DNA from: Brevundimonas sp. ASV9
Lineage (GTDB): Bacteria; Pseudomonadota; Alphaproteobacteria; Caulobacterales; Caulobacteraceae
DNA: 35,612 nt
Direction: 5' to 3'
Assembly (NCBI RefSeq): GCF_016429195.1
Contig: NZ_JAELUF010000026.1
Coordinates: 1 to 35,612 of the forward strand
The notes beneath the pieces are model-generated. The model was not told the origin of the DNA. It did no database searches and worked only from the letters and a program-made list of their open reading frames with translations. Made by a program: the position numbers and the translations under genes. Shown here in pieces: positions 7,498 through 17,448 of the stretch (the stretch's first letter is position 1; every line of letters starts with the position of its first letter).

Positions 7498-7902
7498 ATG
7501 AGCGACCTTTTACAGATCAAGCGTCTGTTGCGGCGGCCCCAGTTCCTGGCGGCCGCCAAAGGCGTTTCCGAGGCGCGCGGCGCCGTGGTGATCCAGCGGC
7601 TGGAGCGCGGCGACGGTTCGCCGCACATCGGACTGGGCTTCACCGCCACCAAGAAGATCGGCGGGGCGGTTCAGCGCAACCGCGCCAAACGCCGTCTGCG
7701 CGAGGCCGCACGGGCCATGCTGGCCCAGCATGGCGTGCCCGGAAGCGACTATGTCTTCATCGCCCGCATGGGCACGACCGAGCGTGCGTGGGACCGTCTG
7801 CTTGACGACGTGAAATCGACGCTTACAAGGCTGGCGACACCTAAGGCCAACAGGCCTTCGCCCGCCCGCGCCCCCTCCGGCCAGGACCGCCAGAATCCAT
7901 GA
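7498..7902 (+). CDS. rnpA: Ribonuclease P protein component
   Basis: This is the protein subunit of RNase P, which with the catalytic RNA removes 5' leaders from precursor tRNAs. The 134-residue product starts with the family pattern KRLLRRPQF. It has the conserved beta strand HIGLGFTATKKIGGAVQRNR and the RNR motif QRNRAKRRLREA that contacts P RNA. The last 25 residues, rich in Pro, Arg and Ser, are a lineage-specific tail. Its TGA stop overlaps the yidC ATG (ATGA at 7899-7902), indicating coupled translation. No yidD gene lies between, unlike in many other bacteria. Confidence 0.96.
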   Translation: MSDLLQIKRLLRRPQFLAAAKGVSEARGAVVIQRLERGDGSPHIGLGFTATKKIGGAVQRNRAKRRLREAARAMLAQHGVPGSDYVFIARMGTTERAWDRLLDDVKSTLTRLATPKANRPSPARAPSGQDRQNP

Positions 7903-9695
7903 AAAACGAAAACACGCGCAACACGATCATCTTCATCGTGTGCTCGGTCCTGATCATGGGGATCTACTATTTCGCCGTGCTGCGTCCGCAGGCCGAGCGC
8001 CGCGCCGTGCAACAGCAGGCCCAGGCCGAGCAGTCGCAGACCGCTGACAACGCCGCGCGCACGGCGCTGAGCCCGCAGGGCCCGACCTTCGTCACCGACC
8101 GCAGCCAGGCGCTGAGCACCGCCGCGCGCGTGCCGATCCAGTCCGGCACGCTGAAGGGGTCGCTGTCGCTTCAGGGCGGCCGGATCGACGACCTGTTCCT
8201 GACCGACTACCGCGAGGTTCAGGACAAGCCCCAGCCGGTGGAGCTGTTCCGCCCGCAGGGGATGCAGAACGCCTATTTCGCCCAGTTCGGCTGGACCGGC
8301 CCCAATGTCGCCGGCGGCGTTCCTGGACCCAATACCGTCTGGCGCCTGACCAATGGGTCAACCCTGACGCCGACGACGCCGGTCACCCTGACCTGGGACA
8401 ACGGCCAGGGCCTGCGCTTCACCCGCGTGATCTCGGTCGACGACAAATACGTCTTCTCGGTGCAGGACACGGTCCAGAACCTGGGCACGCAGGCGATCAC
8501 CATCGCCCCCTACGGCAGCGTCCAGCGCCAGGGCGTGCCGCCCGCAGCCGGCTCGTCGCACATCGTCCACGAGGGCGCGATCGGCACCTTCGGCAAGCCG
8601 GGCGACTACCGGACCGAACAGAAGAAATACAAGGACTGGCTGAAGGAGCCGCGGATCGAGAACGCCTCGACCGGCGGCTGGCTGGGCATCACCGACAAAT
8701 ACTGGCTGGCGGCCCTGCTGCCCCAGCAGAACGAGGCGGTCGAAACCGAATTTCGCGTCCGCGACCTGAACGGCGCCCAGCAGTTGGAAGCCAATGTCCT
8801 GGGCACCACCCGCACGATCCAGCCCGGCGCAACCGCGACCGAGACCCAACGCCTGTTCGCCGGGGTCAAGCGCGCCGAGGTGCTGAAATCCTATGAGCAG
8901 AGCCTGAACCTGCCGCGCTTCGTCTATGCGATCGACTGGGGGATGTTCTGGTTCCTGACGCGTCCGATCTTCTGGATCCTGGAGAACGTCTATGGCCTGG
9001 TCGGCAGCTTCGGCGTCGCCATTCTGGCCCTGACCGTCATCGTCAAGCTGGTGATGTTCCCGCTGGCCAACAACGCCTACGCCTCGATGTCCAAGATGCG
9101 GAACCTCCAGCCCAAGATGGAGGAGATCAAGAAGAAGTTCAAAGACGACCCGCAGAAGCAGCAGCAGGAGACGATGGCCCTGTATCAGCGCGAGAAGATC
9201 AATCCGGTCGCCGGATGTCTTCCGCTGGTGCTGCAGATCCCGGTCTTCTACGCCCTTTACAAGGTGCTGACCGTGACCATCGAAATGCGTCACCAGCCGT
9301 TCCTGGGCTTCATCCATGACCTGTCGGCGCGCGATCCGTCGTCGATCTGGAACCTGTTCGGCCTGATCCCGTGGGATCCGGCGATGGCGCCCCTGATCGG
9401 TGGCCTGTTGGCCGGCCCGCTGCACCTGGGTTTGCTGGCGATCGCCTACGGCCTGACGATGTGGCTGCAGACGGCGATGAACCCGCCGGCGGCCGATCCG
9501 GTCCAGCGCCAGATCTTCCAGTTCATGCCGCTGCTGTTCACCTTCATCATGGCGCCGTTCGCGGCGGGCCTGCTGATCTACTGGGCCTGGTCCAACATCC
9601 TGACCATCCTGCAGCAGTATGTGATCATGCATCGCTACAAGGCCGAGAACCCGATCGATGCGTTCTTCGCCCGGTTCAAGAAGTCGCCGGCGTGA
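7899..9695 (+). CDS. yidC: Membrane protein insertase YidC
   Basis: YidC inserts and folds inner-membrane proteins, alone or with SecYEG. The 598-residue product has the Gram-negative layout: an N-terminal transmembrane anchor (about residues 8-27), a Gln/Ala-rich linker, a large periplasmic beta-sandwich P1 domain (about 60-325), then the conserved five-helix core from about 345. The core includes [18 protein letters not shown] (cytoplasmic hairpin) and [17 protein letters not shown]. The positive residue of the hydrophilic groove, R366 in E. coli, is K383 here ([11 protein letters not shown]), a conservative change. It overlaps rnpA by 4 bp at its start and engB by 4 bp at its end. Confidence 0.97.
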   Translation: MKNENTRNTIIFIVCSVLIMGIYYFAVLRPQAERRAVQQQAQAEQSQTADNAARTALSPQGPTFVTDRSQALSTAARVPIQSGTLKGSLSLQGGRIDDLFLTDYREVQDKPQPVELFRPQGMQNAYFAQFGWTGPNVAGGVPGPNTVWRLTNGSTLTPTTPVTLTWDNGQGLRFTRVISVDDKYVFSVQDTVQNLGTQAITIAPYGSVQRQGVPPAAGSSHIVHEGAIGTFGKPGDYRTEQKKYKDWLKEPRIENASTGGWLGITDKYWLAALLPQQNEAVETEFRVRDLNGAQQLEANVLGTTRTIQPGATATETQRLFAGVKRAEVLKSYEQSLNLPRFVYAIDWGMFWFLTRPIFWILENVYGLVGSFGVAILALTVIVKLVMFPLANNAYASMSKMRNLQPKMEEIKKKFKDDPQKQQQETMALYQREKINPVAGCLPLVLQIPVFYALYKVLTVTIEMRHQPFLGFIHDLSARDPSSIWNLFGLIPWDPAMAPLIGGLLAGPLHLGLLAIAYGLTMWLQTAMNPPAADPVQRQIFQFMPLLFTFIMAPFAAGLLIYWAWSNILTILQQYVIMHRYKAENPIDAFFARFKKSPA

Positions 9696-10345
9696 TCGAC
9701 GAGACCGAGTTCACGCCCGAGGACATCGAGGCGGCGCGCGTCCTGTTCGCGCGGCCTGCGACCTTCGTCATGGGCGCGGCCAAGATCGAGCAGCTGCCCG
9801 ACCCCGATCTGCCCGAGATCGCCTTCGCCGGGCGCTCGAACGTGGGCAAGTCCAGCCTGATCAACGGGCTGGTGGGCATGCACAAGCTGGCCCGCGCCTC
9901 GAACGAGCCGGGTCGCACGCGCGAGGTCAACTTCTTCGACCTGGACGGCCGGATGCGTCTGGTCGACCTGCCCGGCTATGGCTGGGCCAAGGCATCCAAG
10001 ACCACGGTCAAGAAGTTCCAGGATCTGGGCCGCGACTATCTGCGCGGCCGGGTGACGCTGAAGCGGGTCTATCTGCTGATCGACAGCCGCCATGGGCTGA
10101 AGTCGGTGGATACGGAGGCGCTGGATGCGCTGGACCTGGCCGCCGTCAGCTATCAGATCGTCCTGACTAAGGCCGACAAGCTGAAGAAGGGCGAAGGCGA
10201 GGCCGTGCAGGCCGCGACCCTGAAGGCCATCTCCAAACGCCCCGCCGCCTTCCCGGTGGTGGCCCTGACCTCCTCGGAAAAGGGTCTCGGCCTGCCGGAA
10301 CTGCGCGCCGAGATCATGCGCACGACGGGCGCCACGCTGGACTAG
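9692..10345 (+). CDS. engB: Ribosome biogenesis GTPase EngB/YsxC/YihA
   Basis: This is a GTPase needed for assembly of the large ribosomal subunit and cell division. I chose the GTG at 9692, which overlaps the yidC stop as GTGA and gives a 217-residue protein of normal length; the frame is open further upstream, but only antisense-like sequence would be added. Motifs in order: G1 GRSNVGKSS (47-55), switch region [11 protein letters not shown] (72-82), G3 DLPGYGWAK (92-100), G4 TKADK (159-163), and a G5-like TSSEKG loop near residue 200. It is the last gene of the operon; a hairpin lies 45 bp downstream. Confidence 0.95.
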   Translation: MIDETEFTPEDIEAARVLFARPATFVMGAAKIEQLPDPDLPEIAFAGRSNVGKSSLINGLVGMHKLARASNEPGRTREVNFFDLDGRMRLVDLPGYGWAKASKTTVKKFQDLGRDYLRGRVTLKRVYLLIDSRHGLKSVDTEALDALDLAAVSYQIVLTKADKLKKGEGEAVQAATLKAISKRPAAFPVVALTSSEKGLGLPELRAEIMRTTGATLD

Positions 10346-10390
10346 AGGCCCTCATCATCGGGTGAGGCCCGAGCATGACGGCAAAAAGAA

Positions 10391-10418
10391 AAGGCCCGGA
10401 GATCGCTCTCCGGGCCTT
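10391..10418 (-). terminator. Rho-independent terminator, mainly for the M16 protease gene
   Basis: A perfect 12-bp stem (10391-10402 with 10407-10418) closes a TCGC tetraloop. On the minus strand it is followed by TTTTCTTTTT, a proper U-tract, and lies 24 bases after the stop of the M16 gene. On the plus strand the same hairpin lies 45 bases after engB but lacks a T-run, so it would end plus-strand transcripts less efficiently. Confidence 0.85.
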
Positions 10419-10441
10419 CGTCGTTCTGGTCTGTCGTCGTC

Positions 10442-13306
10442 CTATTGGGCGGCGGGGGCCGCCGCGCGGACCTCGACGGGGATGCCCAGGGCGTCCAGTT
10501 GCGGCTTGACCACCGAGGCGTCGCCGACCACGACCCAGACGAACCGGGACGGATCGATGGCGGCCTTGGCGGCGGCGTCCAGCTGGGCTGCGGTCAGGGC
10601 GTTGGTGCGCGCCGCGATGGTTTCCGGATAGTCGTCCGGACGGCCCAGCAGGGCGTTGGAGCGCATGGCGCCGAGGACCGCGGCCGAGGTCTCGTAGCTG
10701 CCGGCCAGACGGCGGGTGTTGCCGTTGATCGTGCGTTGCAGCTCCTCAGGCGTCACGCCCTTGCCGCCCGACAGGAAGTCGTTGAACTGCTGGTTCAGGG
10801 CTTCGATGGCCGGGCCGGTCTTGTCGGCCTGGACCGGGGCGGTGATCAGATAGGGCACGCGTCCGGCGAACGGATTGACCGAGGCGTTGACGCCGTAGGA
10901 CCAGCTCTTGGTCTCACGCAGATCCGAGTTGATGCGCGACAGGAAGTCGTTGCCGAGCACATTGTTCGCCGCGTTCAGCACCAACAGGTCGTCGGTGCCC
11001 GACAGGCCCAGGACCTCGCCGCCCATGATGTAGGACTGGGGCGATTGCGGGCGGTCGATCAGCACGATCTTGGGCGTCGCGGCCGGGATTGGGGCCGAGA
11101 AGTCCTTGACGGCCTTGGCCGATGCAGGCGGGACCCACTGACCGAAGGCGCTGTCCAGGATCGGCGTCAGCTCGGCTAGGGGGCGGTCGGAGACGACGAA
11201 CAGCTTGGCGTTGTCCGGGCGGATCCACTTGGCGTAGTCGGCGCGGATGTCGGCGTCGGTGATCGCCTTGACGCTGGTCTCGTCGCCGTTGCCGCTGAAC
11301 GGACGGCCGTAGGGGCTGTTGGGCCCATACATCAGTTCCGGCAGGGCGCGGCTGGCCAGGGCGGCCGGCTGGGTCCGCTCGGCGGCGATGCGCGACAGGC
11401 GGGTGGCGCGAAGTCGCTCCAGCTCGGCCGGGGCGAAGGCGGGATTGCGCACCACCTCGGCCATCAGATCCACCGAAGGCTTCAGGTTCGGCGTCACCGC
11501 CGACAGTTGGACGACCGAGCTGTCCATCGTCGCGCCGGTGGTGATGGTCGCGCCCAGGGCTTCCTGCGCCTCGGCCAGCTGCGTGGCGTTCAGGGTGCGG
11601 GTGCCCTCGTCCATCAGGTCCAGCATCAGGGTCTGCAGACCCAGTTTGGACCGGTCGTCGGCGGCCAGGCCGGCGTCGAAGTCGAGCGCGATCTTCGTCG
11701 TCGGGGTGGCGTCGCGCTGGGCGTAGATCACCTCCATGCCGTTCGACAGGCGGGTGCGCTCAACGGCCGGGAAGTCGACGTTGGCGACCTGACCGATCTC
11801 GGGCTTGGGCATGCGCGGCTTGCGCTCGATTTCCGGGGCCGGCGTGCGATTGGCCCCGGACGGCGAGGCGGCCGCCTCCTGATAGGCTTCGCGCTGGCCG
11901 GGCAGGGTGGTCAGCGTATAGGCCGGACGGGTCAGCCACTTCTGCATCGCCGCCTTGACCTGGGCCGGCGTGACCGCGGCGTAGGCCGCCAGCTGCTTCT
12001 TGTAGAACTCCGGATCGCCGGCATAGAGCTGGCCTTCGGCGAGCGCCGTGGCCTTGCCGCCGAAGCCGCCGACCTGTTCCAGGCCCTGGATGCGGCGCGA
12101 GGCGTACTGGGTGACGACGCGGTTGATCTCGTCTTGGGTCGGGCCATTCGCGATCAGGCCGTTCAGGATTTCACGCATGCGCGCCTCGACGGCGGCGGGG
12201 TCTTCGCCCGGCTTGATCGTGGCGCTCATCTCGAAGATGCCGACGCGATGGAAAGCGCTGTTGCCGGCGCTGACCGAGACGGCGGTCTGTTCGCCGCGCA
12301 CCAGCTCATTGTCCAGGCGCGAGGAGGCCAGGCCGCCTAGAACTGATGCCGCGACGCTGAGCGGCACGGAATCCGGGTCCAGCATGCCGGGCACGGCCCA
12401 GCTGACCTCGACCTGGGCGTTCGAGACGCGGTCGTGGGTGGTTTCGCTGAGCGGAGCGGACAGGGTCGGCACCGGGGCCTGGGCGGGATTGTTCACCGGA
12501 CCCTTGGCGATCGGGCCGAAGTATTTGTCGGTCAGTTCACGCGCCTTGGCGGGTGTGATGTCGCCGGCCAGCACCAGAACGGCGTTGTTGGGGCCATAGT
12601 TGGAGGTGAACCAGTCGCGCACCGTCTGCATCGAGGCGGCGTCCAGATCGGCCATCGAACCGATGGTCGAGTGGCGATAGGGGTGGCCTTCGGGGAACAG
12701 GGCCTCCAGCTGCTTGTACTGGTTCAGGCCATAGGGCTGGTTGTCGCCCTGACGCTTTTCGTTCTGGACGACGCCGCGTTGCAGATCGAGCGTTTCCTGG
12801 CTGATGGCGCCCAGCATGTAGCCCATGCGGTCGCTTTCCATGAACAGGGCCTGTTCCAGCGCCGGGGTCGGTACGGTCTCGAAATAGTTGGTGCGGTCGA
12901 AATAGGTGGTCCCGTTCATGTCGGTCGCGCCCATGTTGCGCATCGGCGTGAAATAGCTGCCGGGCGCATTTTCCGAGCCGCCGAACATCAGGTGTTCGAA
13001 CAGGTGGGCGAAGCCGGTCTTGCCGGCCGGCTCATCCTTGGAGCCGACGTTGTACCAGACGGAGACGGCGACGACGGGGGCCTTATGGTCCTCATGGACC
13101 AGGACGGTCAGGCCGTTGTCGAGGGTGAACTTGGTGTAGGGGATGTCGACTTCGTTGATCAGCTGCGAGACCGGCGCGGCCTGAACGGCGGGCGCGGCGG
13201 CCTGACCGGCGGCCTGGGCGGCGGGTGCGGCGGCCGCAGAGGCCCAGACGGGCGTTGAAACCGCCAGAAGGGCGGCGGCGGCGACGAGAGAGCCAGTGCG
13301 GCGCAT
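10442..13306 (-). CDS. Periplasmic M16 family zinc metallopeptidase (two-domain)
   Basis: This is a 954-residue exported protease. A Sec signal peptide (MRRTGSLVAAAALLAVSTPV then WASA) precedes an Ala/Gln-rich linker. The first M16 domain has the inverted zinc motif HLFEH (H101, E104, H105) with the third ligand likely E183 in QNEKRQ. Domains two to four follow; the second half (from about residue 500) repeats the fold without a zinc motif, as is normal for pitrilysin-type or fused alpha/beta processing proteases. The ATG at 13306 was chosen because it starts the signal peptide; an upstream in-frame start adds 41 unlikely residues. The usual role is degradation of small peptides or envelope proteins; the specific substrate is unknown. 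It is divergent from argG. Confidence 0.92.
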   Translation of the reverse strand: MRRTGSLVAAAALLAVSTPVWASAAAAPAAQAAGQAAAPAVQAAPVSQLINEVDIPYTKFTLDNGLTVLVHEDHKAPVVAVSVWYNVGSKDEPAGKTGFAHLFEHLMFGGSENAPGSYFTPMRNMGATDMNGTTYFDRTNYFETVPTPALEQALFMESDRMGYMLGAISQETLDLQRGVVQNEKRQGDNQPYGLNQYKQLEALFPEGHPYRHSTIGSMADLDAASMQTVRDWFTSNYGPNNAVLVLAGDITPAKARELTDKYFGPIAKGPVNNPAQAPVPTLSAPLSETTHDRVSNAQVEVSWAVPGMLDPDSVPLSVAASVLGGLASSRLDNELVRGEQTAVSVSAGNSAFHRVGIFEMSATIKPGEDPAAVEARMREILNGLIANGPTQDEINRVVTQYASRRIQGLEQVGGFGGKATALAEGQLYAGDPEFYKKQLAAYAAVTPAQVKAAMQKWLTRPAYTLTTLPGQREAYQEAAASPSGANRTPAPEIERKPRMPKPEIGQVANVDFPAVERTRLSNGMEVIYAQRDATPTTKIALDFDAGLAADDRSKLGLQTLMLDLMDEGTRTLNATQLAEAQEALGATITTGATMDSSVVQLSAVTPNLKPSVDLMAEVVRNPAFAPAELERLRATRLSRIAAERTQPAALASRALPELMYGPNSPYGRPFSGNGDETSVKAITDADIRADYAKWIRPDNAKLFVVSDRPLAELTPILDSAFGQWVPPASAKAVKDFSAPIPAATPKIVLIDRPQSPQSYIMGGEVLGLSGTDDLLVLNAANNVLGNDFLSRINSDLRETKSWSYGVNASVNPFAGRVPYLITAPVQADKTGPAIEALNQQFNDFLSGGKGVTPEELQRTINGNTRRLAGSYETSAAVLGAMRSNALLGRPDDYPETIAARTNALTAAQLDAAAKAAIDPSRFVWVVVGDASVVKPQLDALGIPVEVRAAAPAAQ

Positions 13307-13376
13307 GCGATATCCTCGGGATTGCAGTTGGAGGGGACCATAACGCCGGTCTGCCGCCTGGCAACGCGACCAAATG

Positions 13377-13400
13377 GAACATGACGAAAGGTTCATGTTC
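13377..13400. promoter_or_regulatory. Inverted repeat between the M16 protease gene and argG
   Basis: Perfect 8-bp arms GAACATGA (13377-13384) and TCATGTTC (13393-13400) flank an 8-bp centre. The dyad lies in the 190-bp gap between divergent genes, about 70 bp from the M16 start and 97 bp from the argG start. The spacing of roughly 16 bp between half-site centres would suit a dimeric repressor. It does not match the alphaproteobacterial LexA direct repeat. The protein that binds is unknown. Confidence 0.4.
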
Positions 13401-13423
13401 TCCCCCGCGCGACCCGGAAAAGG

Positions 13424-13452
13424 TTGCATCGCCGGACCCCCGGTCTTATGCG
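13424..13452 (+). promoter_or_regulatory. Candidate argG promoter
   Basis: TTGCAT (13424-13429), a 17-bp spacer and TATGCG (13447-13452) are a moderate match to a housekeeping promoter, placed about 45 bp before the argG ATG and immediately downstream of the dyad at 13377-13400. The assignment is by position and spacing only. Confidence 0.35.
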
Positions 13453-13496
13453 CGCGTCAACTCCCCGACTGACCGCCCCTTGCTGAAAGAGCCGCC

Positions 13497-14735
13497 ATGT
13501 CCGCCCCCGCCGACAAGCCCGTCAAGAAAGTCGTCCTCGCCTATTCGGGCGGGCTGGACACCTCGATCATCCTGAAGTGGCTCCAGACCGAATATAACGC
13601 CGAGGTGGTGACCTTCACCGCCGACCTCGGCCAGGGCGAAGAGTTGGGCCCGGCGCGCGAGAAGGCGCTGAAACTGGGCATCAAGCCCGAGAACATCTTC
13701 ATCGACGACCTGCGCGAAGAGTTCGTGCGCGACTTCGTCTTCCCGATGTTCCGCGCCAATGCGCAGTACGAAGGCGACTATCTGCTGGGCACCTCCATCG
13801 CCCGTCCCCTGATCTCCAAGCGCCAGATCGAGATCGCGCGTCAGGTCGGCGCCGACGCCGTCTGTCACGGCGCGACCGGCAAGGGCAATGATCAGGTCCG
13901 GTTCGAACTGGGCTACTATGCGCTTGAGCCCGACATCCGCGTCATCGCTCCGTGGCGCGAGTGGGAATTCCGCAGCCGCGAGGCCCTGCTGGACTTCGCC
14001 GAGAAGAACCAGATCCCGATCGCCAAGGACAAGCGCGGCGAGGCGCCCTTCAGCGTCGACGCCAACCTCCTGCACTCCTCGTCCGAGGGCAAGGTGCTGG
14101 AAGACCCGGCGGTCGAGGCGCCCGAGTTCGTCCACCAGCGCACGATCAGCCCGGAAGACGCGCCGGATAAGGCCACCGTCATCGAGATCGGGTTCGAAAA
14201 GGGCGACGCTGTCTCGATCAACGGCGAGGCCATGTCGCCCGCCACCCTCCTGACCGCGCTGAACCAGTACGGCCACGACAACGGCATCGGCCGTCTGGAC
14301 CTGGTCGAGAACCGCTTCGTCGGCATGAAGTCGCGCGGCGTTTATGAGACCCCCGGCGGGACCATTCTGATCGCGGCCCACCGCGGCATCGAAAGCATCA
14401 CCCTGGACGGCGGCTCCATGCACCTGAAGGACCAGCTGATGCCGAAATACGCCGATCTGATCTACAACGGCTTCTGGTTCTCGCCCGAGCGCGAGATGCT
14501 GCAGGCCGCCATCGACAAGAGCCAGGAAAACGTCTCCGGCACGGTCAAGGTCAAGCTGTACAAGGGCAATGTCTCGGTGATCGGCCGCGAAAGCCCCAAC
14601 AGCCTGTACGATCAGGACCTGGTGACCTTCGAAGAAGGCGTCCAGGCCTATGACCACAAGGACGCGGCCGGCTTCATCAAGCTGAACGCCCTTCGCCTGC
14701 GCGTCCTGGCCAAGCGCGACGCACGCAAGAGCTAG
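13497..14735 (+). CDS. argG: Argininosuccinate synthase
   Basis: This enzyme joins citrulline and aspartate with ATP to make argininosuccinate, the penultimate step of arginine synthesis, in the cytoplasm. The 412-residue product has normal length. The ATP pyrophosphatase P-loop [12 protein letters not shown] is at residues 15-26. The family signatures [20 protein letters not shown] and [20 protein letters not shown] follow (20 residues each). The citrulline and aspartate-binding region and a C-terminal oligomerisation helix complete it. It stands alone, with the ATG matching the usual start. Its TAG stop overlaps the TAG stop of the opposing gene within one CTAG. Confidence 0.98.
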   Translation: MSAPADKPVKKVVLAYSGGLDTSIILKWLQTEYNAEVVTFTADLGQGEELGPAREKALKLGIKPENIFIDDLREEFVRDFVFPMFRANAQYEGDYLLGTSIARPLISKRQIEIARQVGADAVCHGATGKGNDQVRFELGYYALEPDIRVIAPWREWEFRSREALLDFAEKNQIPIAKDKRGEAPFSVDANLLHSSSEGKVLEDPAVEAPEFVHQRTISPEDAPDKATVIEIGFEKGDAVSINGEAMSPATLLTALNQYGHDNGIGRLDLVENRFVGMKSRGVYETPGGTILIAAHRGIESITLDGGSMHLKDQLMPKYADLIYNGFWFSPEREMLQAAIDKSQENVSGTVKVKLYKGNVSVIGRESPNSLYDQDLVTFEEGVQAYDHKDAAGFIKLNALRLRVLAKRDARKS

Positions 14736-16033
14736 GGCGTCTTATCCGACCGGGCGATCCTGAGGATCGCCCGGTTTCGGTCGTCCGTGACCCAGATCGA
14801 TCCGTCGGCGGCGACGGCCAGCACGACCGGCGCGCCGCGCGGCTGAAGGCCTGCGACCGTGTCCCAGCCCGGCGTCAGAACCTTGCCTCGCACGCTGGGC
14901 GCGCCGGCGGGATAGGGCAGGGCGCCCCGGGGATAGATGGCGTAGCGGCCGCCGATATCGGTCAGCGGGCGGCCCTCGCCATCCGTCTCGGCCGCCACGA
15001 TCCGGCCGCCCGCGCGACGATATCCGTGCCAGCTCATCAGCAGCCGGCCGCGCAGTTCGGGGAACATCGCCCCGTCGTAATAGATCAGGTCCAGCGGCGC
15101 GGCGTGCGGCGGCAGCAGGGCGACCGGGCGGTCGCGCTGGCGGCATCGCGCCTGGGCCGCGCTCCAGCCCGGCAGGGGCGTCGCCAGATCGACGCAATAG
15201 GGCCAGCCGTAATGGCCGCCCTGCCGCAGGACATTGATCTCATCATAGGGATGGTCGGGCGTGGTCAAATCGACCGAGTTCTCCCCTTGCAGGATCGTGC
15301 CCGATGGATGCCGCACCAGGGCGATGGAGTTGCGCAGGCCTGAGGCGAAGACGGTGCTGTCCTCGGCCCAGCGTCCGTTGCCCAGATAGGCGTGACGCCG
15401 CACCTGGGCCGTCGCCGCGCTGTCGATGCAGGCGCCGGACGCATTGGCGCGCGCCCGGCCTCGCGCATCCACGCAGCGGTCGCTGGGCGCGCCGACATTG
15501 ACCAGCAGGTCGCCGTTGGCGTCGAACACGAAGCTGGACAGGGGGTGGCGATTGGCGTGCAGACGATTGTCGGGCAGGTCGCCGATCACGGTGCGCACCG
15601 TCGCCGCCGGATCGGCCGCGTCGGGGTCCAGCGTCAGGATGCGGTTCATCTCGGACACATAGATGCGCCCGTCCGGCCCGCGCGCCGCCGTGTGCGGCAT
15701 GTTTAGGCCTTGGGCCAGTCGTCTCCAGCGCGGCGCGCCGTCGGCGCCGAACGACAGCCGCCAGATCGCGCCGCGTCCCTGGTCCCAACTGCCCAGATCC
15801 GTCACCAACCAGTCGCCATTGGGTAGCGCCAGCAGGCCGCGCGGCATTCGCGGTCCCTCGGCCCCCGTTCCCTGCCAGACCAGCCCCAGGCAGTAGCCGG
15901 GCGTCATGCGCACGGTGGTCATGGGCCGCCCGCCGCAGTCGCCGTTGGTGGCATAGGCGCCTTGGGCCACCCTCGCGCTGGCAGGCGCGGCGACGAGCAG
16001 GGACAGCAGGGCCAGCAGGCGGATGGTCTTCAT
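14732..16033 (-). CDS. PQQ-dependent sugar/sorbosone dehydrogenase-like beta-propeller protein
   Basis: This is a 433-residue exported protein. After a signal peptide ([20 protein letters not shown]) it shows beta-propeller blades with repeated motifs such as [54 protein letters not shown] and [18 protein letters not shown]. This is the pattern of glucose/sorbosone dehydrogenase-type (GSDH/YliI) proteins. Four or more cysteines (C33, C48 and a central pair) may form periplasmic disulfides. PQQ use is inferred from the family; no pqq synthesis genes are visible here, and some relatives do not oxidise sugars. The gene is last in a minus-strand run with the CoA-transferase gene 43 bp upstream. 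Its stop shares CTAG with argG. Confidence 0.75.
   Translation of the reverse strand: MKTIRLLALLSLLVAAPASARVAQGAYATNGDCGGRPMTTVRMTPGYCLGLVWQGTGAEGPRMPRGLLALPNGDWLVTDLGSWDQGRGAIWRLSFGADGAPRWRRLAQGLNMPHTAARGPDGRIYVSEMNRILTLDPDAADPAATVRTVIGDLPDNRLHANRHPLSSFVFDANGDLLVNVGAPSDRCVDARGRARANASGACIDSAATAQVRRHAYLGNGRWAEDSTVFASGLRNSIALVRHPSGTILQGENSVDLTTPDHPYDEINVLRQGGHYGWPYCVDLATPLPGWSAAQARCRQRDRPVALLPPHAAPLDLIYYDGAMFPELRGRLLMSWHGYRRAGGRIVAAETDGEGRPLTDIGGRYAIYPRGALPYPAGAPSVRGKVLTPGWDTVAGLQPRGAPVVLAVAADGSIWVTDDRNRAILRIARSDKTP
14749..14775 (+). terminator. argG terminator hairpin inside the convergent gene
   Basis: Perfect 12-bp arms (14749-14760 and 14764-14775) close a 3-base loop, 14 bases after the argG stop, with a short TTTC-like tail. 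The hairpin falls within the last codons of the opposing beta-propeller gene (its [10 protein letters not shown] region), so one sequence serves as coding DNA on one strand and probably as a terminator on the other. Confidence 0.6.
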
Positions 16034-16076
16034 GACGCCAGAAGCCCCGACAGACGGTCCAAGATCAAGCGCGGCG

Positions 16077-17411
16077 TCAGATCAGGCCCTGCTCGCGCGC
16101 CGCCGCCGTCAGGCCGTCCCGAAACTCCGGCGCGGCCAAGGCGATCAGGGCGCGGGCGCGCTCGCTGGATGACTTGCCCTTCAGATTGGTCCAGCCGTGT
16201 TCTGTGGCGACGATGTGGGTATCGTTGCGCGGGGTGGTGACCGGCCCGTCCAGACGCGCGACGATGCGAGAGGCCGTGCCCTTCGCCGCCGTGGAATGAC
16301 AGGCGATGATCGACTTGCCGCCCTCCGATCCATAGGCGCCGCGCACGAAGTCAAGCTGGCCCCCGGCGGCCGTGAACTGGCGCCCGTTCAGAAACTCCGA
16401 GCAGCAGGCGCCGGTCAGGTCGATCTGAAGCGTGGCGTTGACCGAGATCATCTTCGCGTTGCGCGCGATCACGGCCGGGTCGTTCACATAGGAGACCGGA
16501 TGGGCCTCCATGCCGCGATTGCCGTCCAGGAATTCATAGGTGTTGAGGTCGCCCATCGAGAAGGCGAAGACGCCCACGCCGGGATGCAGGGTCTTGCGGG
16601 CATGGTTGGCCACGCCGGCCTGCATCAGCTCGACCAGGCCGGGCGTCAGCATCTCGGTGTGAACGCCCAGATCGCGGTGGTCCGTCAGGGCGTCGCAGAC
16701 GGCGTTGGGCAGGGCGCCGATCCCCATCTGAAGCGTCGCCCCGTCCTCGACCAGGCCGGCGATGATGCGGCCGATGGCCAGGTCCGCCGGTTGGGGTTCG
16801 GCGCGCGGCACGACCAGCAGGGGCGCGGCATGTTCGACGATGCCGGCGACCTTGGACACATGGACGGTGCAGTCGCCGAACACGCGCGGCATGTGCGGAT
16901 TGACCTCGACGATCACGGTCTTCGCCGTCTGCGACACTGGCTTGGAATAGTCGGTGTTGGTGCCGAACGAGAAGAAGCCGTCCGCATCCATCGGCGAGAC
17001 GGTGCAAATAAGGGTGTCCACCTTGACCTCGTCGCACAGAAGGCGGGGCGACTGCTGAAAGCCCGTGGGGATGAACTGCACGGGGTTGGGGCGACCCTCC
17101 TCGTGTGCGCGCTGTTCCAGCCGGCGTTCGATGGCGCTGTGGAACAGGCTCCAGGGGCGGATCCGGTCCATCAGTTCATAGCGCAGCACCGTGTCCCCGG
17201 CGATGGCGGTCGAGAGCAGATAGTAGAGGTTCACGTCCTCGACCTCGCCGCGCGCGGCCCGGTCCGCCAGGGCCTTGAGCAGGGCCGGCGGCTGGGACAC
17301 ACCAAGGCCCATGGCGACCTTGGCGCCCGGCACGATCAGGGCGGCGGCCTGGTCGGGGGTCTTCAGGCGTTCGGCGTAGAGGGCGGCGTGATCCATGTGC
17401 GTATCCGACAT
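16077..17411 (-). CDS. Acetyl-CoA hydrolase/transferase family protein (4-hydroxybutyrate CoA-transferase-like)
   Basis: This is a 444-residue cytoplasmic class I CoA-transferase-like enzyme. The N-terminal domain carries the PGAKVAMGLGVSQPPALL substrate region. The C-terminal domain has the catalytic glutamate E253 in LGVHTEMLTPG, preceded by the GIGALPNAV loop, and the QIDLTGACCSE and GGQLDFVRGA motifs typical of acetyl-CoA hydrolases and 4-hydroxybutyrate or acetate CoA-transferases. Such enzymes move CoA between short-chain acids through a glutamyl-CoA intermediate; the preferred acid cannot be read. The ATG at 17411 fits the family length. It lies 37 bp downstream of the PAP2 gene and 43 bp upstream of the dehydrogenase-like gene, so co-transcription is likely, but the three functions are not obviously linked. 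Confidence 0.88.
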   Translation of the reverse strand: MSDTHMDHAALYAERLKTPDQAAALIVPGAKVAMGLGVSQPPALLKALADRAARGEVEDVNLYYLLSTAIAGDTVLRYELMDRIRPWSLFHSAIERRLEQRAHEEGRPNPVQFIPTGFQQSPRLLCDEVKVDTLICTVSPMDADGFFSFGTNTDYSKPVSQTAKTVIVEVNPHMPRVFGDCTVHVSKVAGIVEHAAPLLVVPRAEPQPADLAIGRIIAGLVEDGATLQMGIGALPNAVCDALTDHRDLGVHTEMLTPGLVELMQAGVANHARKTLHPGVGVFAFSMGDLNTYEFLDGNRGMEAHPVSYVNDPAVIARNAKMISVNATLQIDLTGACCSEFLNGRQFTAAGGQLDFVRGAYGSEGGKSIIACHSTAAKGTASRIVARLDGPVTTPRNDTHIVATEHGWTNLKGKSSSERARALIALAAPEFRDGLTAAAREQGLI

Positions 17412-17448
17412 GTCTTCAGACTAGCCTGTCGCGAAGCGGATGGCGGGC

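Noticed and set aside
9371..9691. Upstream extension of the engB frame inside yidC
   Set aside because: It is out of frame with yidC coding and lacks EngB similarity; GTG 9692 fits the family start.
13446..14657. A 403-codon minus-strand frame opposite argG
   Set aside because: Antisense shadow of a clear argininosuccinate synthase, with low-complexity composition.
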